A DNA stretch of 64,000 nucleotides. It comes from an uncultured Nocardioides sp. (lineage in GTDB: Bacteria; Actinomycetota; Actinomycetes; Propionibacteriales; Nocardioidaceae). Position 1 is the stretch's first letter. Each line of letters begins with the position of its first letter. The position numbers were made by a program, and so were the translations under genes. The notes below the pieces were generated by a model that was not told the DNA's origin, did not search any database, and was given only the letters and a program-made list of their open reading frames with translations. Location of the stretch: contig NZ_CANLDB010000001.1 in assembly GCF_947489365.1 (NCBI RefSeq), forward strand, positions 1 through 64,000, in the 5' to 3' direction. This document shows, in pieces, positions 18,910-27,982 of this stretch.

Positions 18910-21015
18910 TCAGGCCTTGCGGTAGGCGACCGCCACCGACGGGCGGGGGAAGTCGTCAGTGTGGGGCCAGGTGCTGCCGGGGGTCTCGAACGACGCGTCG
19001 TCGAGCTCGCCCGGGTGCTGGACGGCGACGAACAGCGACTTGTCGTCGGCCGTGATGAGCGGGCCGCAGGCCTCCGCGCCGCGGGGCACGGAGAGGAACT
19101 GCTGCACGTTGCCCCGCTGGGCGCCCTGCGTCGGCACCCGGAAGATCCCGTCGTTGCTGCCCAGCGCGTTGCCGTCGGTGGAGACCCACAGGTTGCCGGC
19201 GCTGTCGAAGGCGACGTTGTCGGGGCAGCTGATCGGGCTGACCTGCGACTTGTCGAAGCCGCCGAAGTAGGTCTCCTGCGCCTCCGGGTCGCCGCAGACG
19301 AGGAAGAGCTTCCAGCGGAACGTGGTGGCGGTGTGGTCGCCACGGGTGGCGATCATCTCGAGCACGTAGCCGTTGTTGTTGCCGGCGGTGGGGGTCAGCT
19401 CGCCGTTGACCGAGTCCTTGGTCATGGACGTCCCGACCGGGTTGGCCTCGTCGACCGCGAAGGTCGTGCCGCGCCGCGAGTTGTTCGTCAGGGCGGCGTA
19501 CACGCGGCCGGTGACGAGGTTGGGCTCGACGTCCTCGGGACGGTCCATCCGCGTCGGGCCGTCTCCGGCCTCGGTCGTGGCGCGGTCGGAGGCGAGGCGG
19601 GTGTCGATGAGGACGTCGGCGAGCTCCATGCCCTCCACGAAGGACTCGGTGTCCGAGGCCAGCGGGATCCAGGTGCCGGTGCCGTCGCAGTCGGCGTTGG
19701 TGGTGGCGTCGTACCCGTTGCCCTCGAGGCGGGCGACGTAGAGCGTGCCCTCGGTCAGCAGCGACAGGTTGCGGCGGCGGGCGTTCGCGCCGGTGCCCTT
19801 CGCGACGGTCCGCTTCGAGACGAACTTGTAGAGGTAGTCGCCGCGCTCGTCGTCGCCCATGTAGGCGACGGCGTGGCCGTCCTTGCTGAGGATGATGTTG
19901 GCGCCCTCGTGCTTGAAGCGGCCCAGCATCGTGTGCTTGCGGGGGGTGCTCTCCGGGTCGGAGGGGTCGACCTCGACGACCCAGCCGAAGCGGAACGGCT
20001 CGTTGGGCTCCTTCGCCAGGTCGAAGCGGTCCTTCACCGTGTACCAGCCGCGGGAGCCGGCGGCGGCGAGGCCGTAGCGGGCGTACGACGCGGCGTACTC
20101 GGAGCTCGGCGTGCCCTCGGTGCCGAAGTACTGGTTGAAGTTCTCCTCGCCCGACAGCACCGTGCCCCAGGGGGTCATGCCGCCGGAGCAGTTGTTCAGG
20201 GTGCCGAGCACGGTGCGACCGTCGGGGTCGTCGGTGGTGCGGAGGCGCTCGGTGCCCGCGGCGGGACCAGTCACCTCGAACGCGGTGTCGAGGTGGATGC
20301 GGCGGTTCAGCGGGGCGAAGCGGGGCTGGACCCGCAGCCACGAACCGGCGACCTGGCCGCGCTTGATCTCAACCACGGACATGCCGTGGTTGTACATCGA
20401 GATCTCCTTCTTGGCCTCGTCGTCGTAGGAGGCGGGGAACATGATGTCGTCGGAGGTGTACTCGTGGTTGACCACGAGCAGGGACTTCTTCGCGGCGGTC
20501 GGGTGGGGCAGCACGCCGACGTAGTCGCAGTTGTAGCCGAACTGCTGACGGGCGGCGTCCGGCGTCATGTTCTGCGGGTCGAACCGCGGGGCGCCGCGCA
20601 GGACCGGGTCGCCCCAGCGGATGACGACGTCGCGGCGGAAGCCGTCCGGCACGACGAGCGCGTCGCGCGTGTTGGGCGGCACCGTCGTGAACGACGTCGT
20701 CGACAGGTCGGCGGTGGGGGGCGCGGCCGCGAGGGGCGAGGCCGCACCGGGTGCCGCGGCGGCGGGACGCAGCGCGCCCCCGCCGAGGACCATGGCCCCG
20801 GCTCCGGCGGCCGCGGCGCCCTTGAGGACGGAGCGACGCTGCACGACCTTCGCGATCTCGTCGCGGATGTGGCCGTGGTCGGTGCGGTTGGGCTCGGGCT
20901 TGAAGCAGGCGTCACCGCAGCGGTTGCGACAGGTCATGGCGCTCCGCGAGGACCGCTGCTCGTAGCCGATCGCGGTGATCGGCAGCGGGGTGCGGTGGAG
21001 GGGGGTGGTCGTCAT
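18910..21015 (-). CDS. phoX: PhoX-family alkaline phosphatase, Tat-exported
   Basis: Secreted phosphatase of the PhoX/DUF839 type, 701 aa, which in characterised members needs calcium and iron and releases phosphate from organic esters. The N-terminal CRNRCGDACF motif (residues 29-37) is typical of actinobacterial PhoX. A twin-arginine signal follows: RRSVLKG at 60-66, then an Ala/Gly-rich hydrophobic stretch. Conserved blocks such as NHEYTSDDIMF, NNCSGGMTPWGTVLSGEENF and GWVVEVDP are present. The ATG at 21015 is the first available; an internal Met at 27, two residues before the Cys motif, is an alternative. A candidate Pho box lies upstream. Confidence 0.93.
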   Translation of the reverse strand: MTTTPLHRTPLPITAIGYEQRSSRSAMTCRNRCGDACFKPEPNRTDHGHIRDEIAKVVQRRSVLKGAAAAGAGAMVLGGGALRPAAAAPGAASPLAAAPPTADLSTTSFTTVPPNTRDALVVPDGFRRDVVIRWGDPVLRGAPRFDPQNMTPDAARQQFGYNCDYVGVLPHPTAAKKSLLVVNHEYTSDDIMFPASYDDEAKKEISMYNHGMSVVEIKRGQVAGSWLRVQPRFAPLNRRIHLDTAFEVTGPAAGTERLRTTDDPDGRTVLGTLNNCSGGMTPWGTVLSGEENFNQYFGTEGTPSSEYAASYARYGLAAAGSRGWYTVKDRFDLAKEPNEPFRFGWVVEVDPSDPESTPRKHTMLGRFKHEGANIILSKDGHAVAYMGDDERGDYLYKFVSKRTVAKGTGANARRRNLSLLTEGTLYVARLEGNGYDATTNADCDGTGTWIPLASDTESFVEGMELADVLIDTRLASDRATTEAGDGPTRMDRPEDVEPNLVTGRVYAALTNNSRRGTTFAVDEANPVGTSMTKDSVNGELTPTAGNNNGYVLEMIATRGDHTATTFRWKLFLVCGDPEAQETYFGGFDKSQVSPISCPDNVAFDSAGNLWVSTDGNALGSNDGIFRVPTQGAQRGNVQQFLSVPRGAEACGPLITADDKSLFVAVQHPGELDDASFETPGSTWPHTDDFPRPSVAVAYRKA

Positions 21016-21087
21016 GCGAGGAGTACTCCCGTGATCGAGGGGGTCGACGCCGTGACGCTAGGTCGCCCCGGTGAGCGTGAGGGGGTC

Positions 21088-21109
21088 TGCACGTGACGAC
21101 GCGGTGAAC
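21088..21109 (-). promoter_or_regulatory. Candidate Pho box upstream of phoX
   Basis: On the minus strand two 11-nt units read GTTCACCGCGT then CGTCACGTGCA. The first matches the GTTCACC core of Streptomyces PhoP sites; the second is degenerate. They lie about 72 nt before the phoX ATG. Only one unit is a good match, so this is tentative. Confidence 0.3.
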
Positions 21110-21151
21110 GGGCCCCGGTCACGCCGTCCGAGCGCCGACCCGGGACCAGCG

Positions 21152-22114
21152 CTAGCAGGACCCCTCGGGGACGACGGGACGTCGGCGCGACCGGTGCCGG
21201 TGGCCCAGCGTCTCGGCCGTCAGCAGGACCAGGGCCAGCCAGACCAGGCCGAACCCGATCCACCGCTCGGCGGGCATGTCCTCGCCGAACACGAAGAGGC
21301 CGAGGAGGAACTGCAGGGTGGGGGCGACGTACTGCAGCAGGCCGATGGTGACCAGCGGGACCCGGGTGGCGGCGGCGCCGAAGCAGAGCAGGGGGACGGC
21401 GGTGACCAGCCCGGCGGAGGCGAGCAGCAGGGCGTGGACCGGGCCCTCCGTGCCGAACGTCGACGCGCCGGTGATGACGAGCCACCCGACGTACCCGCCG
21501 GCGAGGGGGGCCAGCGCCAGCGACTCGAAGGTCAGGCCCTCGATGGCCCCGACCCCGGCGAGCTTGCGGACCAGCCCGTAGGTGCCGAACGAGCAGGCGA
21601 GGGTGAGCGAGACCCAGGGGGGCCGTCCGTAGTCGAGGGTCAGCAGCAGCACGGCGACCCCGGCGAAGGCCAGCGCGGCCCACTGCAGCGACCGCAGGCG
21701 CTCACGCAGGACGAGGACACCGATCAGGACGGTCACCAGGGGGTTGATGAAGTAGCCCAGGGAGACCTCGATGACGCGGCCGTTGGTGGTGCCCCAGATG
21801 AAGACGCCCCAGTTGACGGCGATCACGCAGGCGGCGACCAGCAGCAGGCCCACCTGACGCCGGTCGCGCAGGATCCGGCGCAGCGACGACACCTTCCGCA
21901 GCCCGACGAGCAGCAGCACCATGGTCAGCGCGGACCACAGCACGCGGTGGGCGAGGAGCTCGACGGCCCCGGCGGGCGCCAGCAGCGGGAAGTAGAGGGG
22001 GAACGCACCCCACATGGCGTACGCAGCGAGCCCGAGGAGGAAGCCGCGCCGCAGCTCGACCGGGTCGGTGCCGGCGGCCGAGGCGTCCGGGGCCGTGCGC
22101 GGGATGCCGGTCAC
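21152..22114 (-). CDS. rarD: RarD-type EamA family permease
   Basis: Ten-helix drug/metabolite-superfamily inner-membrane protein, 320 aa. The RarD signature is visible: AAYAMWGAFPLYFPLL in helix 1, ELLAHRVLWS, NWGVFIWGTTNGRVIEVSLG, GYFINPL and LQYVAPTLQFLLGLFVFGE. E. coli RarD is linked to chloramphenicol sensitivity, but its substrate is not established. Start is GTG at 22114. It follows phoX in the same orientation with a 136-bp gap, so it probably has its own promoter and phoX a separate one. Confidence 0.9.
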   Translation of the reverse strand: MTGIPRTAPDASAAGTDPVELRRGFLLGLAAYAMWGAFPLYFPLLAPAGAVELLAHRVLWSALTMVLLLVGLRKVSSLRRILRDRRQVGLLLVAACVIAVNWGVFIWGTTNGRVIEVSLGYFINPLVTVLIGVLVLRERLRSLQWAALAFAGVAVLLLTLDYGRPPWVSLTLACSFGTYGLVRKLAGVGAIEGLTFESLALAPLAGGYVGWLVITGASTFGTEGPVHALLLASAGLVTAVPLLCFGAAATRVPLVTIGLLQYVAPTLQFLLGLFVFGEDMPAERWIGFGLVWLALVLLTAETLGHRHRSRRRPVVPEGSC

Positions 22115-22209
22115 CAGACGAGCATAGGAATCCGCACCTTCGGTGTTTCGGGTGGGGCGGATGTGGGAAAGTCATGCGCGTCCCGCTTTGTCTTGCAACG
22201 GAGGAACGA

Positions 22210-22647
22210 ATGAAGCGTCTGATCACCGCGGCCGTCTCGACCGCACTGCTCGGTCTCGCCCCGCTGGCCCTCACCTCGTCGGCCTCGGCCGACTCGATCG
22301 CCCCTGCTCCCAGCGTGTCCGCGCCGGCGGCCGGCGACGCCGACGTGCAGGCCAAGCAGCGCCGGAAGGTGACCGCTCGCGGCAAGGAGAAGAGCAGCGG
22401 GCTGTTCCTCACCGGCCGGGTGACCCCGAACTACCCGAACAGCGAGGTCCTCATCAAGCGCAGCTCGCGGGCGAGGAGCGGCTACAAGGTCTACAACCGC
22501 GTGAAGACCAACGACAACGGCTACTACAGCTCCAAGGTCGTCGCCCCGGCGCGCACGGGCCGGAAGTTCTACTACTTCGCCCAGGTCAAGCCGCGCGGCA
22601 ACTACACCGGCGACAAGTCGCAGGTCCTGGTCGCCACCCGCGGCTGA
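22210..22647 (+). CDS. Small secreted basic protein, function unknown
   Basis: The ATG at 22210 follows an excellent GGAGG ribosome-binding site. The product is 145 aa with a Sec signal peptide (Lys-Arg, hydrophobic core, Ala-Ser-Ala cleavage near residue 27). The mature part begins with a Pro/Ala linker and then a basic, Tyr- and Ser-rich domain with beta-strand-like pattern (NGYYSSKVVAPARTGRKFYY), reminiscent of small extracellular beta-sandwich proteins. I do not recognise the family. It stands alone between a divergent permease and a strong terminator. Confidence 0.8.
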   Translation: MKRLITAAVSTALLGLAPLALTSSASADSIAPAPSVSAPAAGDADVQAKQRRKVTARGKEKSSGLFLTGRVTPNYPNSEVLIKRSSRARSGYKVYNRVKTNDNGYYSSKVVAPARTGRKFYYFAQVKPRGNYTGDKSQVLVATRG

Positions 22648-22672
22648 CCGACGCACGGTCGCACCGACGCAC

Positions 22673-22703
22673 GAGGCCCCCACCGCATCGCGGTGGGGGC
22701 CTC
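22673..22703. terminator. Strong hairpin between convergent genes
   Basis: A perfect 14-bp GC-rich stem (GAGGCCCCCACCGC and complement) with a 3-nt ATC loop lies 25 bp after the secreted-protein gene and 24 bp before the korB stop. It is placed to terminate both converging transcripts. Confidence 0.85.
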
Positions 22704-22727
22704 GTCGTGTCGCGGGCGAGGCGTCGC

Positions 22728-23831
22728 TCAGACGACGGTCCAGGTGTCGCCGCCGCCGATGAGCGCGGACAGCCGCTCGTCGCGGCCGCCGGTGCGCTCG
22801 CCCTGGGCGAGGGTGACCTGGGCGCGCGCCTGGTCGTCGTACGTCGGGCGCTCGACGCTGCGGAAGATGCCGATCGGGGCGCGGTGCAGGTAGCCCGCGT
22901 CCGTGAGCCGGCTGATCGCGAACGCCGTCGTCGGGTCGTCGGCGTGGGCGTCGTGGACCAGCAGGTCGGAGGCGTCGACGTCGGAGACCTCGACCACCTC
23001 GACGCCGCCGGAGGCGCTGCGGACGAGGCCCTTGGGGCCGAGACCGTCCTCGCCGGGGGTGCCGAACCGGATGGCCTCGCCGTGGACGAGCGGGATGATC
23101 GCCTCGTCCTTGGTGTCGCGGTCCTTGATCGCGTCGAACGCGCCGTCGTTGAAGATCGGGCAGTTCTGGTAGATCTCCACCAGCGACGTGCCGCGGTGCG
23201 CGGCCGCCGCGGACAGCACCGCGGTGAGGTGCTTGCGGTCCGAGTCGATCGTGCGGGCCACGAAGGTGCCCTCGGCGCCCAGCGCCAGCGAGATCGGGTT
23301 GAACGGGTGGTCCACCGAGCCCATCGGCGTCGACTTCGTGACCTTGCCGGCCTCGGAGGTGGGGGAGTACTGGCCCTTCGTCAGGCCGTAGATCCGGTTG
23401 TTGAACAGCAGGATCGTCATGTTCACGTTGCGGCGCAGCGCGTGGATGAGGTGGTTGCCGCCAATCGACAGCGCGTCGCCGTCCCCGGTGACGACCCAGA
23501 CCGACAGGTCCTCACGGGCCGTCGCCAGGCCCGTGGCGATCGCGGGCGCACGGCCGTGGATGGAGTGCATCCCGTAGGTGTCGAGGTAGTACGGGAAGCG
23601 GCTGGAGCAGCCGATGCCGGAGACGAACGCGATGTTCTCGCGGCGCAGCCCGAGGTCGGGCAGGAAGGACTGCACCGCCTTGAGCACGGCGTAGTCGCCA
23701 CAGCCGGGGCACCAGCGCACCTCCTGGTCGGAGGTGAACTCCTTGCCGGTCTGCTTGGGGGCGTCCGCGTCGAGCGCGGGGACGCCGTCGGTGCCGGTGC
23801 GGGTGGGGAACCCCAGGTCGGTGGTGCTCAT
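22728..23831 (-). CDS. korB: 2-oxoacid:ferredoxin oxidoreductase beta subunit (KorB)
   Basis: Thiamine-diphosphate and iron-sulfur subunit, 367 aa, of the enzyme that decarboxylates a 2-oxoacid (2-oxoglutarate in mycobacterial KorAB) to the acyl-CoA while reducing ferredoxin. Cluster ligands C41-x2-C44 (RWCPGCGDY), GIGCSS near 75 and QNCPIFNDG are visible; the TPP-binding motif GDGDALSIGGNHLIHAL spans about 118-134. Its ATG overlaps the korA stop, so the two subunits are translationally coupled. Confidence 0.95.
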   Translation of the reverse strand: MSTTDLGFPTRTGTDGVPALDADAPKQTGKEFTSDQEVRWCPGCGDYAVLKAVQSFLPDLGLRRENIAFVSGIGCSSRFPYYLDTYGMHSIHGRAPAIATGLATAREDLSVWVVTGDGDALSIGGNHLIHALRRNVNMTILLFNNRIYGLTKGQYSPTSEAGKVTKSTPMGSVDHPFNPISLALGAEGTFVARTIDSDRKHLTAVLSAAAAHRGTSLVEIYQNCPIFNDGAFDAIKDRDTKDEAIIPLVHGEAIRFGTPGEDGLGPKGLVRSASGGVEVVEVSDVDASDLLVHDAHADDPTTAFAISRLTDAGYLHRAPIGIFRSVERPTYDDQARAQVTLAQGERTGGRDERLSALIGGGDTWTVV

Positions 23832-25762
23832 CGGGTCGCACTCTCCTTCGAGGAGGTCTCGTGGTCGCGCGTGACGTGGCCGACGCCGGACAGGTCGAGC
23901 TCGACGCCGTCGACCGAGGAGACGAGCTCACCGATCGCCTCGGCGAGCTCGGCGGCCTTGAGCGGCAGCCCGCGCACGTGGTTGTAGCCGATGGCGTCGA
24001 CGAGGTACTTCGCGCGCAGCAGCGTCGACAGCTGTCCGAGGTTCATCTCGGGCACCAGCACGCGGTCGTAGCGGCCGAGGATCTCGCCGAGGTCCTTCGG
24101 GAACGGGTTGAGGTGACGCAGGTGCACCTGCGCGACGTGGCCGCCGGCCCGGCGTACCCGACGGCAGGCGGCGCCGATCGGGCCGTACGTCGAGCCCCAG
24201 CCGACGACCAGCACGCGGGCCTGGCCGGTGGGGTCGTCGACCTCCAGCGGGGGCAGCGAGTCGGCGACACGGTCGACCTTCGCCTGGCGGGTGCGGACCA
24301 TGAAGTCGTGGTTCGCCGGGTCGTAGGAGATGTTGCCGTGCCCGTCGCCCTTCTCGAGACCGCCGATGCGGTGCTCGAGGCCGGCGGTGCCGGGGATCGC
24401 CCACGGACGGGCCAGCGTCTCGGCGTCCCGCAGGTACGGCATGAAGGCGTCGCCCTCGTTGGGGCCGGTCGCGAAGGCGGGGTCGATGACGGGCAGGTCG
24501 TCGACCTCGGGGACGCGCCACGGCTCGGAGCCGTTGGCGATCATCCCGTCGCTCAGCAGCAGCACCGGGGTGCGGTAGGTGATCGCGATCCGGGCCGCCT
24601 CGATCGCGGCGTCGAAGCAGTCACCCGGGGACTGCGGCGCGACGACCGGCACGGGCGACTCGCCGTTGCGGCCGTACATCGCCTGCAGCAGGTCGGCCTG
24701 CTCGGTCTTCGTGGGCAGCCCCGTCGAGGGGCCGCCGCGCTGGACGTCGATGACGAGCAGCGGCAGCTCGGTCATCACGGCCAGCCCGATGGTCTCGGAC
24801 TTGAGCGCGAGGCCGGGGCCGGAGGTGGTGGTGACGCCGAGCTGGCCGGCGAAGGAGGCGCCGAGGGCGGCGCCGACGCCGGCGATCTCGTCCTCGGCCT
24901 GGTACGTCGTCACGCCGAGGTCCTTGTGCTTGCTGAGCTCGTGCAGCACGTCGGAGGCCGGAGTGATCGGGTAGGAGCCGAGGAACACCGGGAGGCCGGA
25001 CTGCACGCCGGCGGCGACGAGACCGTAGGCGAGCGCGAGGTTGCCGGTGATGTTGCGGTAGGTGCCCGGCGCCATCGGGGCGGGCTTGACCTCGTAGGAG
25101 ACGACGAACGCCTCGGTGGTCTCCCCGAAGTTCCAGCCGGTGCGGAACGCCGTGATGTTGGCGTCGCGGATGTCGGGGACCTTCGCGAAGCGCTTGGCGA
25201 GGAACTCCTCGGTGCCCTCGGTGGGGCGGCCGTACATCCAGGACACGAGGCCGAGCGCGAACATGTTCTTCGCGCGGGCGGCGTCCTTGCGCGACAGCCC
25301 GAACTCCTTGACCGCCGCGACCGTCATGCCGGTCAGGTCGACGGTGTGGACGGCGTACTCCGCGAGGTCGTCGCCGTCGAGCGGGTTGTCGGTGTAGCCG
25401 GCCTTCGTGAGGTTCCGCGCGGTGAAGTCGTGGGTGTCGACGATGACGGTGGCGCCCTTCGGCAGGTCGCCGAGGTTGGCGCGCAGCGCGGCCGGGTTCA
25501 TCGCCACCAGCACGTCCGGGGCGTCGCCCGGGGTGAGGATGTCGTGGTCCGCGAAGTGCACCTGGAACGACGAGACGCCGTGCAGCGTGCCCTGGGGCGC
25601 GCGGATCTCGGCCGGGAAGTTCGGCAGCGTCGACAGGTCGTTGCCGAACGAGGCGGACTCGGAGGTGAACCGGTCACCGGTGAGCTGCATGCCGTCACCG
25701 GAGTCGCCGGCGAACCGGATGATGACGCGGTCGAGTTGCTTGACCTGCTTGGCGGATGCCAC
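23828..25762 (-). CDS. korA: 2-oxoacid:ferredoxin oxidoreductase alpha subunit (KorA, gamma-alpha fusion)
   Basis: The 644-aa product fuses the gamma domain (FAGDSGDGMQLTG near the N-terminus) to the alpha domain (SYPITPASDVLHEL, TTSGPGLALKSE, VDVQRGGPSTGLPTKTEQ), the arrangement typical of actinobacterial KorA. The GTG at 25762 is chosen because GGGAG lies 6 nt upstream; an in-frame GTG at 25798 has no ribosome-binding site. With KorB it probably supplies succinyl-CoA and reduced ferredoxin alongside or instead of 2-oxoglutarate dehydrogenase. Confidence 0.95.
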   Translation of the reverse strand: MASAKQVKQLDRVIIRFAGDSGDGMQLTGDRFTSESASFGNDLSTLPNFPAEIRAPQGTLHGVSSFQVHFADHDILTPGDAPDVLVAMNPAALRANLGDLPKGATVIVDTHDFTARNLTKAGYTDNPLDGDDLAEYAVHTVDLTGMTVAAVKEFGLSRKDAARAKNMFALGLVSWMYGRPTEGTEEFLAKRFAKVPDIRDANITAFRTGWNFGETTEAFVVSYEVKPAPMAPGTYRNITGNLALAYGLVAAGVQSGLPVFLGSYPITPASDVLHELSKHKDLGVTTYQAEDEIAGVGAALGASFAGQLGVTTTSGPGLALKSETIGLAVMTELPLLVIDVQRGGPSTGLPTKTEQADLLQAMYGRNGESPVPVVAPQSPGDCFDAAIEAARIAITYRTPVLLLSDGMIANGSEPWRVPEVDDLPVIDPAFATGPNEGDAFMPYLRDAETLARPWAIPGTAGLEHRIGGLEKGDGHGNISYDPANHDFMVRTRQAKVDRVADSLPPLEVDDPTGQARVLVVGWGSTYGPIGAACRRVRRAGGHVAQVHLRHLNPFPKDLGEILGRYDRVLVPEMNLGQLSTLLRAKYLVDAIGYNHVRGLPLKAAELAEAIGELVSSVDGVELDLSGVGHVTRDHETSSKESATR

Positions 25763-25904
25763 GGGGCTCCCTGTCGTTGACGTGCCTGACTGATCCACGA
25801 TAACGACACGGGGGCGTGACCTAATCCCGACGACGGCCCGTGGACGTCGAGGACCGGGTGAGGCTGGTCACGTGACCCCCCTCGGGGCGCCGCCCCGGCC
25901 GCGG

Positions 25905-26396
25905 TCAGCGGTAGTTGGTGAACTGCACCGCGAAGTCGTAGTCCTGCTCCTTGACCAGCGCCTGCACGGCCTGGAGGTCGTCGCGCTTCTTCGAGCTGAC
26001 GCGCAGCTCGTCGCCCTGGATCTGCGCCTTGACGCCCTTGGGGCCCTCGTCGCGGATGAGCTTGGAGACCTTCTTCGCGTCCTCGGAGGAGATGCCCTCC
26101 TTGAGCGCGATGCCGATCTTCGACTGCTGGCCCGAGGGGCGGGGGTCGCCGGCGTCGAGGATCTTGAGGCTCTGGCCGCGCTTGACGAGCTTGCCCTGGA
26201 AGACGTCCAGTACGGCGGTGGCGCGGTCGTCGGCGGAGGCGGTGATCTCGATGGCCTCCTCGCCCTTCCACTCGATGGTGGCGCCGGTGCCCTTGAAGTC
26301 GTAGCGGGTCGCGATCTCCTTGGCGGTCTGGCTCAGCGCGTTGTCGACCTCCTGGCGGTCGATCTTGCTCACGATGTCGAACGAGGAGTCGGCCAC
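25905..26396 (-). CDS. YajQ family nucleotide-binding protein
   Basis: 163-aa protein of the YajQ/DUF520 family; members bind tRNA or cyclic di-GMP and adopt two ferredoxin-like halves. Diagnostic motifs are [13 protein letters not shown] at the N-terminus, [17 protein letters not shown], and the C-terminal [11 protein letters not shown]. Starts with GTG at 26396 behind a TGGAGG ribosome-binding site. It lies divergent from tRNA-Tyr and appears monocistronic. Confidence 0.95.
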   Translation of the reverse strand: MADSSFDIVSKIDRQEVDNALSQTAKEIATRYDFKGTGATIEWKGEEAIEITASADDRATAVLDVFQGKLVKRGQSLKILDAGDPRPSGQQSKIGIALKEGISSEDAKKVSKLIRDEGPKGVKAQIQGDELRVSSKKRDDLQAVQALVKEQDYDFAVQFTNYR

Positions 26397-26499
26397 GGGT
26401 GCCTCCAGAGGGTCGGGTGCGGGTTGGGAGCGTGCGGAACGGCTGCGCTATTGTCTCGGGGCGTCGGAGTACCACTCAACACGGTCCCCGATCATCCCC

Positions 26500-26581
26500 G
26501 GCAGGTTGCCCGAGCGGCCAAAGGGAGCTGACTGTAAATCAGCCGGCACAGCCTTCGTTGGTTCGAATCCAACACCTGCCA
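26500..26581 (+). tRNA. tRNA-Tyr (anticodon GTA)
   Basis: Type II tRNA with a long variable arm, as expected for bacterial tRNA-Tyr. The acceptor stem GGCAGGT/ACCTGCC is perfect; the anticodon stem GCTGA/TCAGC encloses loop CTGTAAA with anticodon GTA; the T stem is GTTGG/CCAAC. The discriminator is A and the CCA end is not encoded. Confidence 0.97.
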
Positions 26582-26587
26582 CATCCG

Positions 26588-26619
26588 GCCCCCGACCTGC
26601 AGCGATGCGGGTCGGGGGC
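26588..26619 (+). terminator. Terminator of tRNA-Tyr with GCGA tetraloop
   Basis: A 14-bp stem (GCCCCCGACCTGCA paired with TGCGGGTCGGGGGC, one G-T pair) closed by a GCGA loop of the stable GNRA class begins 6 nt after the tRNA. A weak T-rich stretch (TGATTTGT) follows. Confidence 0.85.
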
Positions 26620-26668
26620 TGATTTGTCGGGGCCTGGTCCGTCGGTGCCGGCCGTGTCTCGCGAGCGG

Positions 26669-27316
26669 CTACGGAGCCGTCGACCGCAGCTCCGCGACGT
26701 ACTCGGCGAGCGGGTCCAGTCCGGCGCTCTCGCGGCGTTCGTCGACGTCGGCCCGGTCCTCGATGGGGGTGCGCGGGATCCAGCGCCCCGAGCGGGTCAG
26801 TGACCACTGGGTGCCGTAGAGCTGCGGCTCGCCGTCCGCGACGCGCACCCGGTCGGTGAGGTAGGCCAGGTCCCCCTCGGAGGCGTCCCCGGCCTCGACC
26901 GCGGCCTGCAGCAGCTCCAGACCCCGGCGCTGCAGCTCCGGGTCGAGGTCGGCGTGCTGCACGATCGTCCAGGCTGCGGTGGATCCCCGCCTGCCCACCA
27001 GGCTCCAGCCCGGCCAGCCGTGCTCGTCGAGCACCTCGGCGATCCGGGCCTGGTTGCTCGCGTCGACCTCGTCGATGCGCGGCACCTCGTCGGCGGTCAT
27101 GCCGTCCGGCGGTGGTCCGCCGCGCACGGCCTGGTCGAGGGCCGCGCGACGCAGGAGGTCCTCGCGGAGCTCGACGTCCGGCTCGACGTCCGGCTCGGCG
27201 TCCGCCGCCGACCCGACGGAGTGGCTCGGCGGCACCTGCTCGTCGGGGGCCCTGGCCGAGCAGCCGACGAGGGTGAGCGCGACGACGAGCGTCATGACCC
27301 CGTAGCCCTCACGCAT
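26669..27316 (-). CDS. Lipoprotein with DUF6624-like domain
   Basis: 215-aa lipoprotein: a hydrophobic signal ends in lipobox LVGC (Cys about residue 19). An acidic linker follows with a short duplicated DVEP unit encoded by a 12-nt direct repeat near 27170-27195. The domain from about residue 50 contains the pattern NQARIAEVLDEHGWPGWSLV, AAWTIVQHADLDPELQRR and LAYLTDRV...YGTQW, which I associate with the DUF6624 family of unknown function. No operon partner is evident; the gene is convergent with tRNA-Tyr. Confidence 0.8.
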   Translation of the reverse strand: MREGYGVMTLVVALTLVGCSARAPDEQVPPSHSVGSAADAEPDVEPDVELREDLLRRAALDQAVRGGPPPDGMTADEVPRIDEVDASNQARIAEVLDEHGWPGWSLVGRRGSTAAWTIVQHADLDPELQRRGLELLQAAVEAGDASEGDLAYLTDRVRVADGEPQLYGTQWSLTRSGRWIPRTPIEDRADVDERRESAGLDPLAEYVAELRSTAP

Positions 27317-27379
27317 GGTCGACCACCCGTCGTCCCTCCGCGACGCACGGTACCGGGGTCGAGGGGCCGGTGGCGTCGG

Positions 27380-27715
27380 TCAGCCGCGCCCGGCGAAGAG
27401 CTGCGCGAGGGTGCCGTCGGCGCACTCGCAGGCGTGGAGGGCCCACGTGGCACCCTCGTCCTCGGCCTCGGTCCAGCTGGCCACCGCGCCGTCGCGCGAG
27501 CTCTGCTTGCCCATGCTGAGCTCGACCGCGAGGGAGACCTCGACGTGGATCTCGGCGGGGGTGCCCCAGTACTCGAACGCCGCGCCCATGACGGCGTCGA
27601 CGGCGCTCGCGGTGGTGTCGAACGTGGGCCGACGGGTCGGGTAGGGCAGGACGTGGTCGCCGCCCACCTCGTGCGGGACGTCGCCGATCTTGGACTCGGT
27701 GACGTGGAAGTGCAT
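27380..27715 (-). CDS. Conserved-looking hypothetical protein
   Basis: 111-aa cytoplasmic protein starting MHFHVTESKIGDVPHEVGGD, with a weak GAGG ribosome-binding site upstream; in-frame starts at 27748 and 27733 are possible. It is rich in His and acidic residues, has a C-terminal ACECADGT segment, and no membrane helix. I do not recognise a family. It lies between the lipoprotein gene (same strand, ~60 bp downstream) and a divergent FAD-binding protein gene. Confidence 0.6.
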   Translation of the reverse strand: MHFHVTESKIGDVPHEVGGDHVLPYPTRRPTFDTTASAVDAVMGAAFEYWGTPAEIHVEVSLAVELSMGKQSSRDGAVASWTEAEDEGATWALHACECADGTLAQLFAGRG

Positions 27716-27982
27716 GGCCCTCACTTCCATCCTGGCTGGCTGCCCCATCGCTGCGCCGCGGCGCGGGACCTTGTCTGTAGGTGCCCACCGCCGTCGCTCG
27801 TAGACGGGGGTGGGTCCGCCGGGCTCGTCGTGGCCCGGGTCGCGCCGCGGGTCAGCCTAGATCAGCGGGGCCCCCGTGGTCGGGCGCCGGTGGTCGGGCG
27901 GCTGGCGCGCCGGATCGCCACCTGCGCCCGGGTCCGCTAAAGTCGTCAAAGTCAGTGGTGTTTGATGGATTGGAGCCCGGGC

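Noticed and set aside
18493..19055. Several open frames across the 18.5-kb repeat array
   Set aside because: They exist on both strands and merely translate the 126-bp unit, which is a multiple of three, so any open unit stays open. No ribosome-binding site or recognisable domain.
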